Positions 1 to 6,004 of a DNA stretch of 6,546 bases are shown here, piece by piece; within the stretch, counting starts at the first letter, position 1; the number at the start of each line of letters is the position of its first letter. The translations under genes and the position numbers were made by a program. The notes under the pieces are model-generated. The model ran no database searches and was not told where the DNA came from. It saw only the letters and a list, made by a program, of their open reading frames with translations. The stretch comes from an uncultured Magnetococcales bacterium (GTDB lineage: Bacteria > Pseudomonadota > Magnetococcia > Magnetococcales > Magnetaquicoccaceae): assembly GCA_903913345.1 (NCBI GenBank), contig CAIWLA010000351.1, forward strand, positions 1 through 6,546, in the 5' to 3' direction.

Positions 1-1261
1 CCCGCAGACCCACCAGGGCATCGATCACCTTGAGAAGAATCCAGGAGATCACCGCGCAATAAAGTCCTGTGCTCAAGACGCTCACCCCCTGCACCCAAAG
101 CTGACCGGCCATATCCAGTTCCTTGAAAAATCCGACCCCACCCAGGGAAGGAGAGGCAAAGACCCCGGTCAGGAGTGCCCCCACGATGCCACCGATCCCA
201 TGGACACCAAAGGCGTCGAGGGAGTCGTCATAGCCCATGGCCCGCTTGAAGGTGGTGGCTCCGAAGAAACAGACCACCCCCGCAATCCCCCCCAGTGCCA
301 GGGCACCCATGGGGCCGACAAACCCGGAGGCCGGGGTGATGGCCACCAGACCGGCCACGGCACCCGTCACCAAACCCAGCACACTCGGCTTGCCATGGAT
401 CAACCATTCCATCATCATCCAGGCGAGGGCCGCCATGGCCGTTGCCAACTGGGTCACCAGCATGGCCATACCGGCTGCGCCATTGGCCGCCGTCGCACTC
501 CCGGCATTAAAACCGAACCAACCCACCCAGAGCATACCCGCCCCGACCACCGTGAGGGGCAGGTTGTGCGGCGGCATGGCGGTATGGGGAAACCCTTTGC
601 GTTTGCCCAGGACCAGAGCCGTCACCAGACCGGCGATACCCGCATTGATGTGGACCACCGTACCCCCCGCAAAATCGAGCACCCCTTTCGTCATCATCCA
701 GCCACCGCCCCAGACCCAGTGGCAGATGGGGAAATAGACCAGTGTGACCCATAAACCCATGAACAGCAGCAGGGCGGAAAATTTCATCCGTTCGGCAAAG
801 GCCCCGATGATCAAGGCCGGGGTGATGATGGCAAAGGTCAACTGAAACATCAGGTAAACCGTCTCCGGGATGGTCCCGTTCAACGAATCCAGCTTGACCC
901 CCGCCAAAAAGGCCTTGCTCACCCCCCCGATCAGGTCGTTGGAGGCCCCTCCATCGCTGAAGGCCAGCGAATAGCCGTACAGGCTCCACAACACCGTCAC
1001 CAGGGCGGTGATGGCAAAACACTGCATGAAGACCGACAAGGTGTTTTTGGTGCGCACCATGCCGCCATAAAAGAGTGCCAGGCCGGGCAAGGTCATGAAC
1101 AACACCAGGGCGGTCGAGGTCAGCATCCAGGCGGTATCGCCGGTATTGAGAACAGGGGGTGGGAGAGCGGCGGCCACCTCTTCGGCGCAGGCCACTACCG
1201 GCAGCAACAGAGTGGCCAGGGTGGTCACCACAGGCCCCATTATTCTTCCAATCGTTTTCAT
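1..1261 (-). CDS. amtB: Ammonium transporter AmtB, 3' end cut by window edge
   Basis: Inner-membrane trimeric channel that takes up ammonium. The first 420 residues lie in the window; the last membrane segment and the cytoplasmic tail that contacts PII are lost at the edge. The start at 1261 has AAGGAG eight bases upstream (1270-1275). Residues 1-26 look like a cleavable signal peptide ending ACA before Glu27, as in E. coli AmtB. The family motifs are clear: DFAGG with Asp196, the twin pore histidines His204 (VVHINAG) and His354 (FGVHGIGG) separated by the same 150 residues as in E. coli AmtB, and gate Phe143 in LTFAIITPALI. It lies 27 bases downstream of glnK in the classical glnK-amtB order, so the two are probably co-transcribed and regulated by nitrogen status through PII binding. 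The assignment to the Amt family is secure from the sequence; ammonium as substrate follows from the family. Confidence 0.97.
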   Translation of the reverse strand, partial: MKTIGRIMGPVVTTLATLLLPVVACAEEVAAALPPPVLNTGDTAWMLTSTALVLFMTLPGLALFYGGMVRTKNTLSVFMQCFAITALVTVLWSLYGYSLAFSDGGASNDLIGGVSKAFLAGVKLDSLNGTIPETVYLMFQLTFAIITPALIIGAFAERMKFSALLLFMGLWVTLVYFPICHWVWGGGWMMTKGVLDFAGGTVVHINAGIAGLVTALVLGKRKGFPHTAMPPHNLPLTVVGAGMLWVGWFGFNAGSATAANGAAGMAMLVTQLATAMAALAWMMMEWLIHGKPSVLGLVTGAVAGLVAITPASGFVGPMGALALGGIAGVVCFFGATTFKRAMGYDDSLDAFGVHGIGGIVGALLTGVFASPSLGGVGFFKELDMAGQLWVQGVSVLSTGLYCAVISWILLKVIDALVGLR

Positions 1262-1288
1262 CGATGTGGCTCCTTTTTCATGCAGCGT

Positions 1289-1666
<378 letters not shown>

Positions 1667-1698
1667 TTAAAAACAAACATCCAATGCCAGTCCATAAC

Positions 1699-1713
1699 GC
1701 AATCGACGGACCA
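1699..1713 (-). promoter_or_regulatory. Sigma-54 (-24/-12) promoter of glnK-amtB
   Basis: On the minus strand the sequence reads TGGTCCGTCGATTGC. Against TGGCACG-N4-TTGC it matches 9 of 11 fixed positions, with the GG and GC dinucleotides intact and correctly spaced. The start of transcription would be near 1687, giving a leader of about 60 bases before glnK. Sigma-54 control of glnK-amtB by NtrC is well established in proteobacteria, which raises the prior for this match. One or two 9-of-11 matches are expected by chance in a window of this size, so position and neighbour carry much of the weight. Confidence 0.75.
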
Positions 1714-1720
1714 TATTGTT

Positions 1721-1733
1721 TAAATAATTGATT
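1721..1733 (-). promoter_or_regulatory. Putative IHF binding site
   Basis: The minus strand reads AATCAATTATTTA, a full match to the IHF consensus WATCAANNNNTTR. It sits in an AT-rich tract eight bases upstream of the sigma-54 element, about -34 to -46 from the predicted start. IHF bends DNA so that an enhancer-bound activator can reach sigma-54 polymerase. The AT-rich setting makes chance matches more likely. Confidence 0.55.
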
Positions 1734-1771
1734 TTTAATAAATAATACGCTTTTTTCGGTTGTTGAAAGAC

Positions 1772-1806
1772 GGCACAGAGAGGGGTTGTGCCTATTTTTT
1801 GGGCAC
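1772..1806. repeat. Alternating GGCAC/GTGCC inverted repeats
   Basis: Three five-base units alternate in orientation at a regular step: GGCAC from 1772, GTGCC at 1788-1792 and GGCAC at 1802-1806. The first pair extends to GGCACA-N9-TGTGCC. NtrC half sites are also GCAC/GTGC, but in the usual operator they are separated by 7 bases rather than 11, so these are not standard NtrC sites. They lie roughly 85 to 120 bases upstream of the predicted glnK start, where an enhancer would be expected. Confidence 0.4.
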
Positions 1807-1823
1807 TCTGTTGGCTCAACAGA
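1807..1823. promoter_or_regulatory. 17-base palindrome, possible operator
   Basis: TCTGTTG-GCT-CAACAGA has perfect seven-base arms around a three-base centre. No T-run follows on either strand, so it is not a terminator. It lies about 120-136 bases upstream of the predicted glnK start and about 40 bases before the TTGACA box of the divergent gene, so it could serve either promoter. The binding protein is unknown. Confidence 0.45.
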
Positions 1824-1863
1824 AAGGCGATCGATTAAAAAACAGGCATTCGTGCCCTTTGGG

Positions 1864-1892
1864 TTGACATGGCGGGGGTTTGATGCTAAATG
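1864..1892 (+). promoter_or_regulatory. Candidate sigma-70 promoter for the amidotransferase
   Basis: A perfect TTGACA (1864-1869) is followed after 17 bases by TAAATG (1887-1892), which matches only three of six -10 positions but is preceded by the TGn extension (TG at 1884-1885). Transcription would begin near 1900, about 65 bases before the start codon. Confidence 0.4.
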
Positions 1893-1965
1893 GTCGGCCT
1901 TCTGCCTCTTTTTCAGTGTTGAACCCTATTGCCAGGCTCCTTGCCACCGGAGAATAAAACAGACC

Positions 1966-2658
1966 ATGCGCATTCATGCCCTGCAACATGTCCCCTTCGA
2001 GGATTTGGCCCACATAGCCACCTGGGCGCGGCAACGCGGTCATACCGTCTCATCGACCCGTTTTTTTGCCTCCGACGACCTTCCTCCCGTGGACCGGATC
2101 GATGGCCTGGTCATCATGGGTGGCCCCATGAGCATTCATGACGAGGCATTTTTTCCCTGGCTCGTCGCGGAAAAACGGTGGATTGAGCAGGTGATTCGTG
2201 CCGACAAGCCGGTGCTGGGCATCTGTCTGGGTGCCCAATTGATGGCCTCCGTCCTGGGTGCCAGGGTGTACAAAAACCCGTTCCAGGAGATCGGCTGGTT
2301 TTCGGTACGCAAAATGCCGTTGGATCAAGAGACGCCGATCACCCACGCGCTGCCGACCACATGGGAGGCGTTCCATTGGCACGGGGAGACCTTCGACCTG
2401 CCAGCCGGTGCCCTCCATCTGGCCAGCAGCGATGGCTGTCGCCAGCAGGCCTTTTTGTACGGCAGGCAGGTCGTGGGACTGCAGTTTCATCTGGAGACCA
2501 CCCCCGAATCGGCCAACCGGCTGATCACCCACTGTGCCGAGGATCTGCACCCCGGCGGACAGTATGTTCAGACCATCCGGGAGATCCAGGAGGGCGGGGA
2601 ACGATTCGATCGGATCCATCGTGTCATGGAAGATCTCCTGGCGGCCCTGTTTGGATAA
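1966..2658 (+). CDS. Class I glutamine amidotransferase, GMP-synthase-like, stand-alone
   Basis: A 230-residue single-domain cytoplasmic enzyme of the GATase1 fold that should release ammonia from glutamine or a related gamma-glutamyl compound. The nucleophile elbow GICLGAQ places the catalytic Cys at 87. QFHLE near the end supplies His175 and Glu177. The oxyanion-side MGGPMSIHD (51-59), EIGWFSV (108-114) and WHGETFDLPAG (138-148) are typical of COG0518-type proteins often annotated 'GMP synthase-like'. There is no ATP-pyrophosphatase domain, so it is not GuaA itself. The start at 1966 was chosen because the family fold begins at once (MRIHALQH); GGAG lies 13 bases before it, a long spacing. 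It diverges from glnK-amtB and its 3' end overlaps leuA tail to tail by 35 bases. The true substrate or acceptor is unknown; gamma-glutamyl hydrolase activity is an alternative. Confidence 0.9.
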   Translation: MRIHALQHVPFEDLAHIATWARQRGHTVSSTRFFASDDLPPVDRIDGLVIMGGPMSIHDEAFFPWLVAEKRWIEQVIRADKPVLGICLGAQLMASVLGARVYKNPFQEIGWFSVRKMPLDQETPITHALPTTWEAFHWHGETFDLPAGALHLASSDGCRQQAFLYGRQVVGLQFHLETTPESANRLITHCAEDLHPGGQYVQTIREIQEGGERFDRIHRVMEDLLAALFG

Positions 2659-4357
2659 CCCCCTCACCAATCGGCCAACCGGAGAGAATCTGCTCCCGGT
2701 TGGCTTGGCTCCGGGTCGCCAAATGCCGGTTGATGGCCGCCACCAGGGCCTGGAGGGAGGCCGAGACAATATCCTCGTGGATCCCCACCCCCGACCATTC
2801 CGAGCCAGGGTCATCCCCGACCAGGGTGATAAAGGCGATGGCACGGGCGTGACTGCCTGAATCCATGGCGCGCTCTTCATAGCGATCCACCCGCCAGGGA
2901 CCGGAGAGGGCATGAGAGGCGGCATCGATGGGACCATTCCCTTCGCCCCTGACCCGTCTGGGCTGGCCATCCATCACCAGTTGCAGATCCATATGGCAAA
3001 GGCCCTCCTCACGACGCATCTGGTATCCCGTCATCCCCACCCCGCCACCGGGCGGGTGCAAAAAGGTCCGATCAAAAAGGGCGGCAATGGCCGGACCGGT
3101 CAACTCCTCTCCGCTCTGGTCCGTATGCTGTTGCACCGCCCGACCCCATTCCGGCTCCAACCAGGTGGGCAACCGGATGCCCCGCTCCTGTTCCAAAAGA
3201 TGGGTCGCACCGGCTTTTCCGGACTGGCTGTTGACCCGAATGATGCCACTCCACTCATATCCCACATCCCGTGGATCAATGGGCAGATAGGGCACCTCCC
3301 ACACCCCGCCCGGCTGCCAGCCCGCCAGTCCCTTGCGGATGGCATCCTGGTGTGATCCGGAAAAGGCGGTGAAAACCAGGTCACCGGCATACGGATGACG
3401 GGGAGAAATATCCATACCCGTGCAGGCCCGATAACAGGCCACCACCTCGGCCATATGGGAAAAATCCAGCCCCGTCTCGATCCCCTGGCTGTGGAGATTC
3501 ATGGCCAAGGTCACCAGATCGAGATTGCCGGTCCGCTCGCCATTGCCGAACAGGGCACCCTCTACCCGTTCCGCCCCCGCCAACAGGGCCAACTCGGCCG
3601 CCGCCACCCCGCAACCCCGATCATTGTGGGGATGCACGGAGAGCATCACCGCCTCCCGTTGGGAAAAATGGCCCCCGAACCACTCCATCTGATCGGCATA
3701 ACGGTTGGGCGAGGCCACCTCCACCGTGGCCGGAAGGTTGAGAATGACCTTGTGTTCCGGGGTCGGCTCCCAGACCGCCACCACCGCCTCGCAGATGGCC
3801 AAGGCAAACTCCGGCTCGGTCGCAGAAAAACTCTCTGGCGAAAACTGGAAGGTCCACCGGGTATCCGGTTGCCGCTCGGCCAGGGTCCGGATCTGCTCGG
3901 CGGCCACCACGGCCCGTTGGATCAGGGTTTTTTCGTCTACATGGAAGACCACCCGCCGTTGCAGCGGTGAGGTGGAGAGATAAAAATGAACGATGGCCTG
4001 GGGCATCCCCTGCAAAGAGAGAAAGGTGCGACGAATGTGATCCTCCCGCGCCGTGGTCAATACCTGGATGGCCACCCCTTCTGGCGTTCCATCCACCAGA
4101 TGGCGGATAAAGTCATGGTCATCCTGGGAGGCCGCCGGAAAACCGGCCTCGATCTCCCGAAAGCCCAAGCGAATGAGCATCTGGAACAGGCGAATCTTGC
4201 GTTCCGGGTTCATGGGGGTGGCGAGGGCCTGATTGCCATCCCGCAGATCGACACTGCACCAACGGGGGGCGGAGGTGAGAATGCGGGTCGGCCAGTGGCG
4301 AGCGGCCATGGGAATGGGGGGGGCGGGACGGTATTTGCGACCGGTCTGTGTCAACAT
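2624..4357 (-). CDS. leuA: 2-isopropylmalate synthase
   Basis: First committed step of leucine synthesis: acetyl-CoA plus 2-oxoisovalerate gives 2-isopropylmalate. The product has 577 residues and belongs to the longer class found in Pseudomonas, actinobacteria and fungi, shown by the opening KYRPAPPIP and WCSVDLRDGNQAL. The TIM-barrel catalytic part carries Arg39-Asp40 in DLRDGNQ and the metal-binding HPHNDRG with His242 and His244, followed by GALFGNGERTGN. The C-terminal LeuA dimer/regulatory domain, the usual site of leucine feedback inhibition, includes GNGPIDAASHAL and SGVGIHEDIVSASLQALV. About 25 residues follow the usual end of that domain, and the last 11 codons overlap the convergent amidotransferase. 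The start at 4357 has GGAG nine bases upstream. It lies 77 bases after vapC on the same strand. The family call is secure; the allosteric behaviour is inferred. Confidence 0.96.
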   Translation of the reverse strand: MLTQTGRKYRPAPPIPMAARHWPTRILTSAPRWCSVDLRDGNQALATPMNPERKIRLFQMLIRLGFREIEAGFPAASQDDHDFIRHLVDGTPEGVAIQVLTTAREDHIRRTFLSLQGMPQAIVHFYLSTSPLQRRVVFHVDEKTLIQRAVVAAEQIRTLAERQPDTRWTFQFSPESFSATEPEFALAICEAVVAVWEPTPEHKVILNLPATVEVASPNRYADQMEWFGGHFSQREAVMLSVHPHNDRGCGVAAAELALLAGAERVEGALFGNGERTGNLDLVTLAMNLHSQGIETGLDFSHMAEVVACYRACTGMDISPRHPYAGDLVFTAFSGSHQDAIRKGLAGWQPGGVWEVPYLPIDPRDVGYEWSGIIRVNSQSGKAGATHLLEQERGIRLPTWLEPEWGRAVQQHTDQSGEELTGPAIAALFDRTFLHPPGGGVGMTGYQMRREEGLCHMDLQLVMDGQPRRVRGEGNGPIDAASHALSGPWRVDRYEERAMDSGSHARAIAFITLVGDDPGSEWSGVGIHEDIVSASLQALVAAINRHLATRSQANREQILSGWPIGEGVIQTGPPGDLP

Positions 4358-4389
4358 CGAAATCGACTCCGCAATAAAGGGTGATGGCC

Positions 4390-4418
4390 ATTGGAGGTGG
4401 TTGTCTGAGTGGGATCAA
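4390..4418 (-). promoter_or_regulatory. Weak candidate promoter of leuA
   Basis: In the 77-base gap between vapC and leuA the minus strand has TTGATC (4413-4418), 17 bases, then TCCAAT (4390-4395): four of six matches in each box. No leader peptide or attenuator hairpin was seen. leuA may instead, or also, be read from the toxin-antitoxin promoter. Confidence 0.25.
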
Positions 4419-4434
4419 GAATTTGAAGAGCTAC

Positions 4435-4872
4435 CTATGTGTCATGGATCTTGGATTTTGGTGAAGCTGGAAATGGATTGATCATTGCGACGCCAGTTTG
4501 CTCAAAATGTCGCACGTTGCGGGTTACCACAGTGAGACCGTGTTCCATGGCAGTGGCGGCGATCAGCAAATCCGCGCTGTCATGCCCCAATTGGGCACTC
4601 AACTGTCCCCATCGGCGGGCCACGGCAACATTGATGGTCAGAATGCGATCTCCGTAATGACGCAAAACCGTTTCCAACCACTCGGCCAGGCTGGCAGCAA
4701 ACTCAGGGCGATTGTGCTTTTGGCGGGCAATGCCCCGCTCCACCTCGCCAACGGATACGACACTGAGAAAAAGATCGGACGCCCGAATGTTCTGCACCCA
4801 CCTGACCACTTCCGGGTTGCGGTTCCGTTTTCTCAATTCCGACAGAATGACCGTATCAAGCAAATAGCTCAC
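4435..4872 (-). CDS. vapC: PIN-domain toxin, VapC/FitB type
   Basis: A 145-residue PIN-domain ribonuclease, expected to be the toxin of a type II pair; VapC toxins cut tRNA or rRNA. The acidic metal site is visible: Asp6 in YLLDT, Glu43 in SVVSVGEVERG, and Asp101 in DSADLLIAATA, with Asp98 nearby. The fourth position, an Asp in FitB (after TR), is Asn119 here in VVTRNVRHFE, a common variant in this subgroup. The domain ends at MINPF, leaving a short polar tail. The start is GTG at 4872, overlapping the antitoxin stop by four bases (GTGA), which indicates translational coupling. The next gene downstream is leuA. The target RNA cannot be told from sequence. Confidence 0.92.
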   Translation of the reverse strand: MSYLLDTVILSELRKRNRNPEVVRWVQNIRASDLFLSVVSVGEVERGIARQKHNRPEFAASLAEWLETVLRHYGDRILTINVAVARRWGQLSAQLGHDSADLLIAATAMEHGLTVVTRNVRHFEQTGVAMINPFPASPKSKIHDT

Positions 4873-5129
4873 AAGGCCACCTCTCGAGGCGTGACGCTCA
4901 TACGTTCGAACTCTCCATCATCCACCGGCATTGCCAGGAGGTGTTCGTTAAAAGAAGGCTGTTGCATTTTATCCAGGTGTTGAAGGCGTTCGTACTCTTC
5001 GGCGGCCAGTACCACAACAGCGGGGACACCGCGTTTGGTAACGGTCTGAGGTCCGCCTTGTCGTGCCGCCTCGACCACACGACTGAATCGATTTTTGGCG
5101 TCCTGCAGGGACCACAGGGTCAGGGACAT
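4869..5129 (-). CDS. Phd/YefM-family antitoxin
   Basis: An 86-residue antitoxin. The N-terminal part (WSLQDAKNRFSRVVEAA, then KRGVPAVVVLAAEEYERL) is the Phd/YefM fold that dimerises and binds the operator. The C-terminal part from about residue 50 is acidic and probably unstructured, as expected for the segment that blocks the toxin. Start ATG at 5129 has GGAGG nine bases upstream. Its stop overlaps the GTG start of the PIN toxin, giving the usual antitoxin-first order. Pairing of a Phd-type antitoxin with a VapC-type toxin is common. Autoregulation is supported by the palindrome over the promoter upstream. Confidence 0.92.
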   Translation of the reverse strand: MSLTLWSLQDAKNRFSRVVEAARQGGPQTVTKRGVPAVVVLAAEEYERLQHLDKMQQPSFNEHLLAMPVDDGEFERMSVTPREVAL

Positions 5130-5151
5130 GGGTTGGATCCTCCCGCAAAAT

Positions 5152-5159
5152 GGCTAGCC
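5152..5159. repeat. GGCTAGCC palindrome in the antitoxin leader
   Basis: A perfect eight-base palindrome between the predicted transcription start (about 5168) and the antitoxin ribosome-binding site. It could be a second operator half or chance. Confidence 0.25.
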
Positions 5160-5172
5160 TGAATAACTAGAC

Positions 5173-5190
5173 AGATTCTGGAATGAATCT
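5173..5190. promoter_or_regulatory. Operator of the toxin-antitoxin operon
   Basis: AGATTC-N6-GAATCT is a perfect inverted repeat with six-base arms, containing a second, nested repeat ATTC-TG-GAAT. It covers the -10 box and part of the spacer of the antitoxin promoter, where binding of the antitoxin or the complex would block polymerase. Role inferred from position and from known Phd autoregulation. Confidence 0.6.
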
Positions 5191-5203
5191 ATTCCCTTGT
5201 CAA
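5175..5203 (-). promoter_or_regulatory. Sigma-70 promoter of the toxin-antitoxin operon
   Basis: On the minus strand a perfect TTGACA (5198-5203) is followed by exactly 17 bases and CAGAAT (5175-5180), four of six -10 positions. Transcription should start near 5168, about 39 bases before the antitoxin ATG. Confidence 0.65.
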
Positions 5204-5225
5204 GAAAAACCAACGAACCGATTGA

Positions 5226-5245
5226 CCCCGCCCCAGCGGGGTTTT
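5226..5245 (+). terminator. Terminator-like GC hairpin with T-run
   Basis: CCCCGC-CCCA-GCGGGG forms a perfect six-base stem with a four-base loop and is followed by TTTT. The shape is that of a short rho-independent terminator on the plus strand, but no plus-strand gene ends nearby, so it may instead be part of the adjoining repeat element. Confidence 0.3.
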
Positions 5246-5266
5246 CCGCTTTCGTGGGAATGACGG
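5240..5266. repeat. Diverged copy of the 'RHSRESGNP' dispersed repeat
   Basis: The segment matches 24 of 27 bases of the recurrent proteobacterial repeat whose complement reads CGTCATTCCCGCGAAAGCGG and which translates as RHSRESGNP; here the frame gives RHSHESGKP. The element is a small palindromic intergenic repeat (stem CCGC-TTTC-GTGG here). The comparison is from memory of the common form. Confidence 0.6.
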
Positions 5267-5344
5267 AACGGGAAGCATCGTTTTTGTTCTGGAACACATT
5301 CATCCTGGGGAGACCATTGCCTTCTCTCCCTTTTTGGGTTTAAA

Positions 5345-5359
5345 TGGCACCGTTCTTGA
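5345..5359 (+). promoter_or_regulatory. Possible sigma-54 promoter of the Sel1-repeat gene
   Basis: TGGCACCGTTCTTGA matches TGGCACG-N4-TTGC at 9 of 11 positions: the -24 half TGGCAC is perfect, but the -12 half has GA instead of GC. Transcription would start near 5371, about 60 bases before the GTG start. One or two such matches are expected by chance in the window. Confidence 0.35.
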
Positions 5360-5431
5360 GTTGGCCAGACGATGGGTGCAGAGGATCGCCCGGTCTGTCC
5401 CGTGTGCACGCCCAAAAAGGGTTGATCCAGC

Positions 5432-5974
5432 GTGAACGCCACCCCCCCTGCCCCCGAACCGCCTGACTCAAGCCCCCTCCTGAAAACCGTCAACCGGGAG
5501 GGGATGCACGGCTTTTCGCAGGATGATTACTATAATACACTGGCGACATTGGCCGAATGGGGAGATGCCAAGGCCCAACACAATCTGGGTGCCCTGTTTC
5601 TGGAAGGAATGGAAATACAGCAAAATTATGCCGAAGCCCTGAAATGGCATACGCTGGCTGCGGAACAGGGAATGGCCCTGGCCCAGCACGATCTGGCCAG
5701 CATGTATCTGGAGGGGCTGGGGGTGGCAGAGTCTCCCGAAAAGGCGGCCCACTGGTTTGCCCTGGCGGCCCGGCAAGGGGATGGCAAGGCACAAAACAAT
5801 CTGGGTATTTTATATGCCACGGGACAGGGCGTCTCCCTGGATCTGGTGCAGGCCTACCACTGGTTCACCCTGGCCGCCGCCGGTGGTCTGCTGGAGGCCC
5901 TGGACAACCGGGAGATGGCCGAACAGGAGATGACCGCCGAGCAGTTGGCAGAGGCACAACGGTTGCCTGTCTGA
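5432..5974 (+). CDS. Sel1-like repeat protein
   Basis: A 180-residue protein built on three uninterrupted 36-residue Sel1/TPR-like repeats (residues 45-80, 81-116, 117-152). Each follows the A-Q-x-x-L-x-x-x-[YF]-x-x-G pattern and ends W-x-x-L-A-A-x-x-G. A partial helix pair follows (EMTAEQLAEAQRL), typical of the C-terminal cap. Such alpha-solenoids act as protein-binding scaffolds in signalling, envelope or secretion processes; no partner can be named here. The first 24 residues are proline-rich, with no signal peptide or membrane segment, so it is probably cytoplasmic. The start is GTG at 5432 with a weak AAGG upstream and a stop at 5423-5425. ATG at 5504 (residue 25), closely preceded by GGGAGGGG, is a possible alternative. 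It is convergent with purB, 30 bases away. Confidence 0.9.
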   Translation: MNATPPAPEPPDSSPLLKTVNREGMHGFSQDDYYNTLATLAEWGDAKAQHNLGALFLEGMEIQQNYAEALKWHTLAAEQGMALAQHDLASMYLEGLGVAESPEKAAHWFALAARQGDGKAQNNLGILYATGQGVSLDLVQAYHWFTLAAAGGLLEALDNREMAEQEMTAEQLAEAQRLPV

Positions 5975-5990
5975 CCGGGAACCCCCCCGG
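5975..5990. terminator. Weak hairpin between the convergent Sel1 and purB genes
   Basis: CCGGG-AACCCC-CCCGG gives a five-base GC stem immediately after the Sel1-gene stop codon. No T-run follows on either strand, so it is at best a poor intrinsic terminator. Confidence 0.2.
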
Positions 5991-6004
5991 ATCGTCTGCA
6001 AGCC

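Larger units (their letters stand above)
5204..5431. other. Non-coding stretch between the toxin-antitoxin promoter and the Sel1 gene
   Basis: No credible gene on either strand; a minus-strand open frame through 5200-5493 translates to low-complexity sequence and includes the dispersed repeat. It holds a GC hairpin with a T-run, one copy of a dispersed repeat, a possible sigma-54 promoter, and the complementary 11-mers CCCTTTTTGGG (5328-5338) and CCCAAAAAGGG (5411-5421). Confidence 0.7.

Noticed and set aside
507..1022. 171-codon open frame on the minus strand inside amtB
   Set aside because: It is a second frame of the amtB strand, with His/Gly/Arg-rich composition and no family features; amtB itself is certain.
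1672..1690. A second sigma-54-like match on the minus strand starting TGGCATTGG, near the predicted glnK start
   Set aside because: The TTTG that follows is displaced by two bases from the required -24/-12 spacing; the element at 1699-1713 is properly spaced.
1786..1965. Upstream extension of the amidotransferase to a start at 1786
   Set aside because: The added 60 residues do not resemble any amidotransferase N-terminus, and they cover the TTGACA box and the palindromes.
2050..2970. Long 306-codon open frame on the minus strand across the amidotransferase gene and the 3' part of leuA
   Set aside because: It is antisense to one well-supported gene and out of frame with another. The translation is rich in Pro, Gly and Arg with no recognisable domain, as expected for a shadow in GC-rich DNA.
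5200..5493. 97-codon open frame on the minus strand between the antitoxin and Sel1 genes
   Set aside because: It contains the translated dispersed repeat (RHSHESGKP) and runs over the antitoxin -35 box and into the Sel1 gene on the other strand, with no ribosome-binding site or domain.
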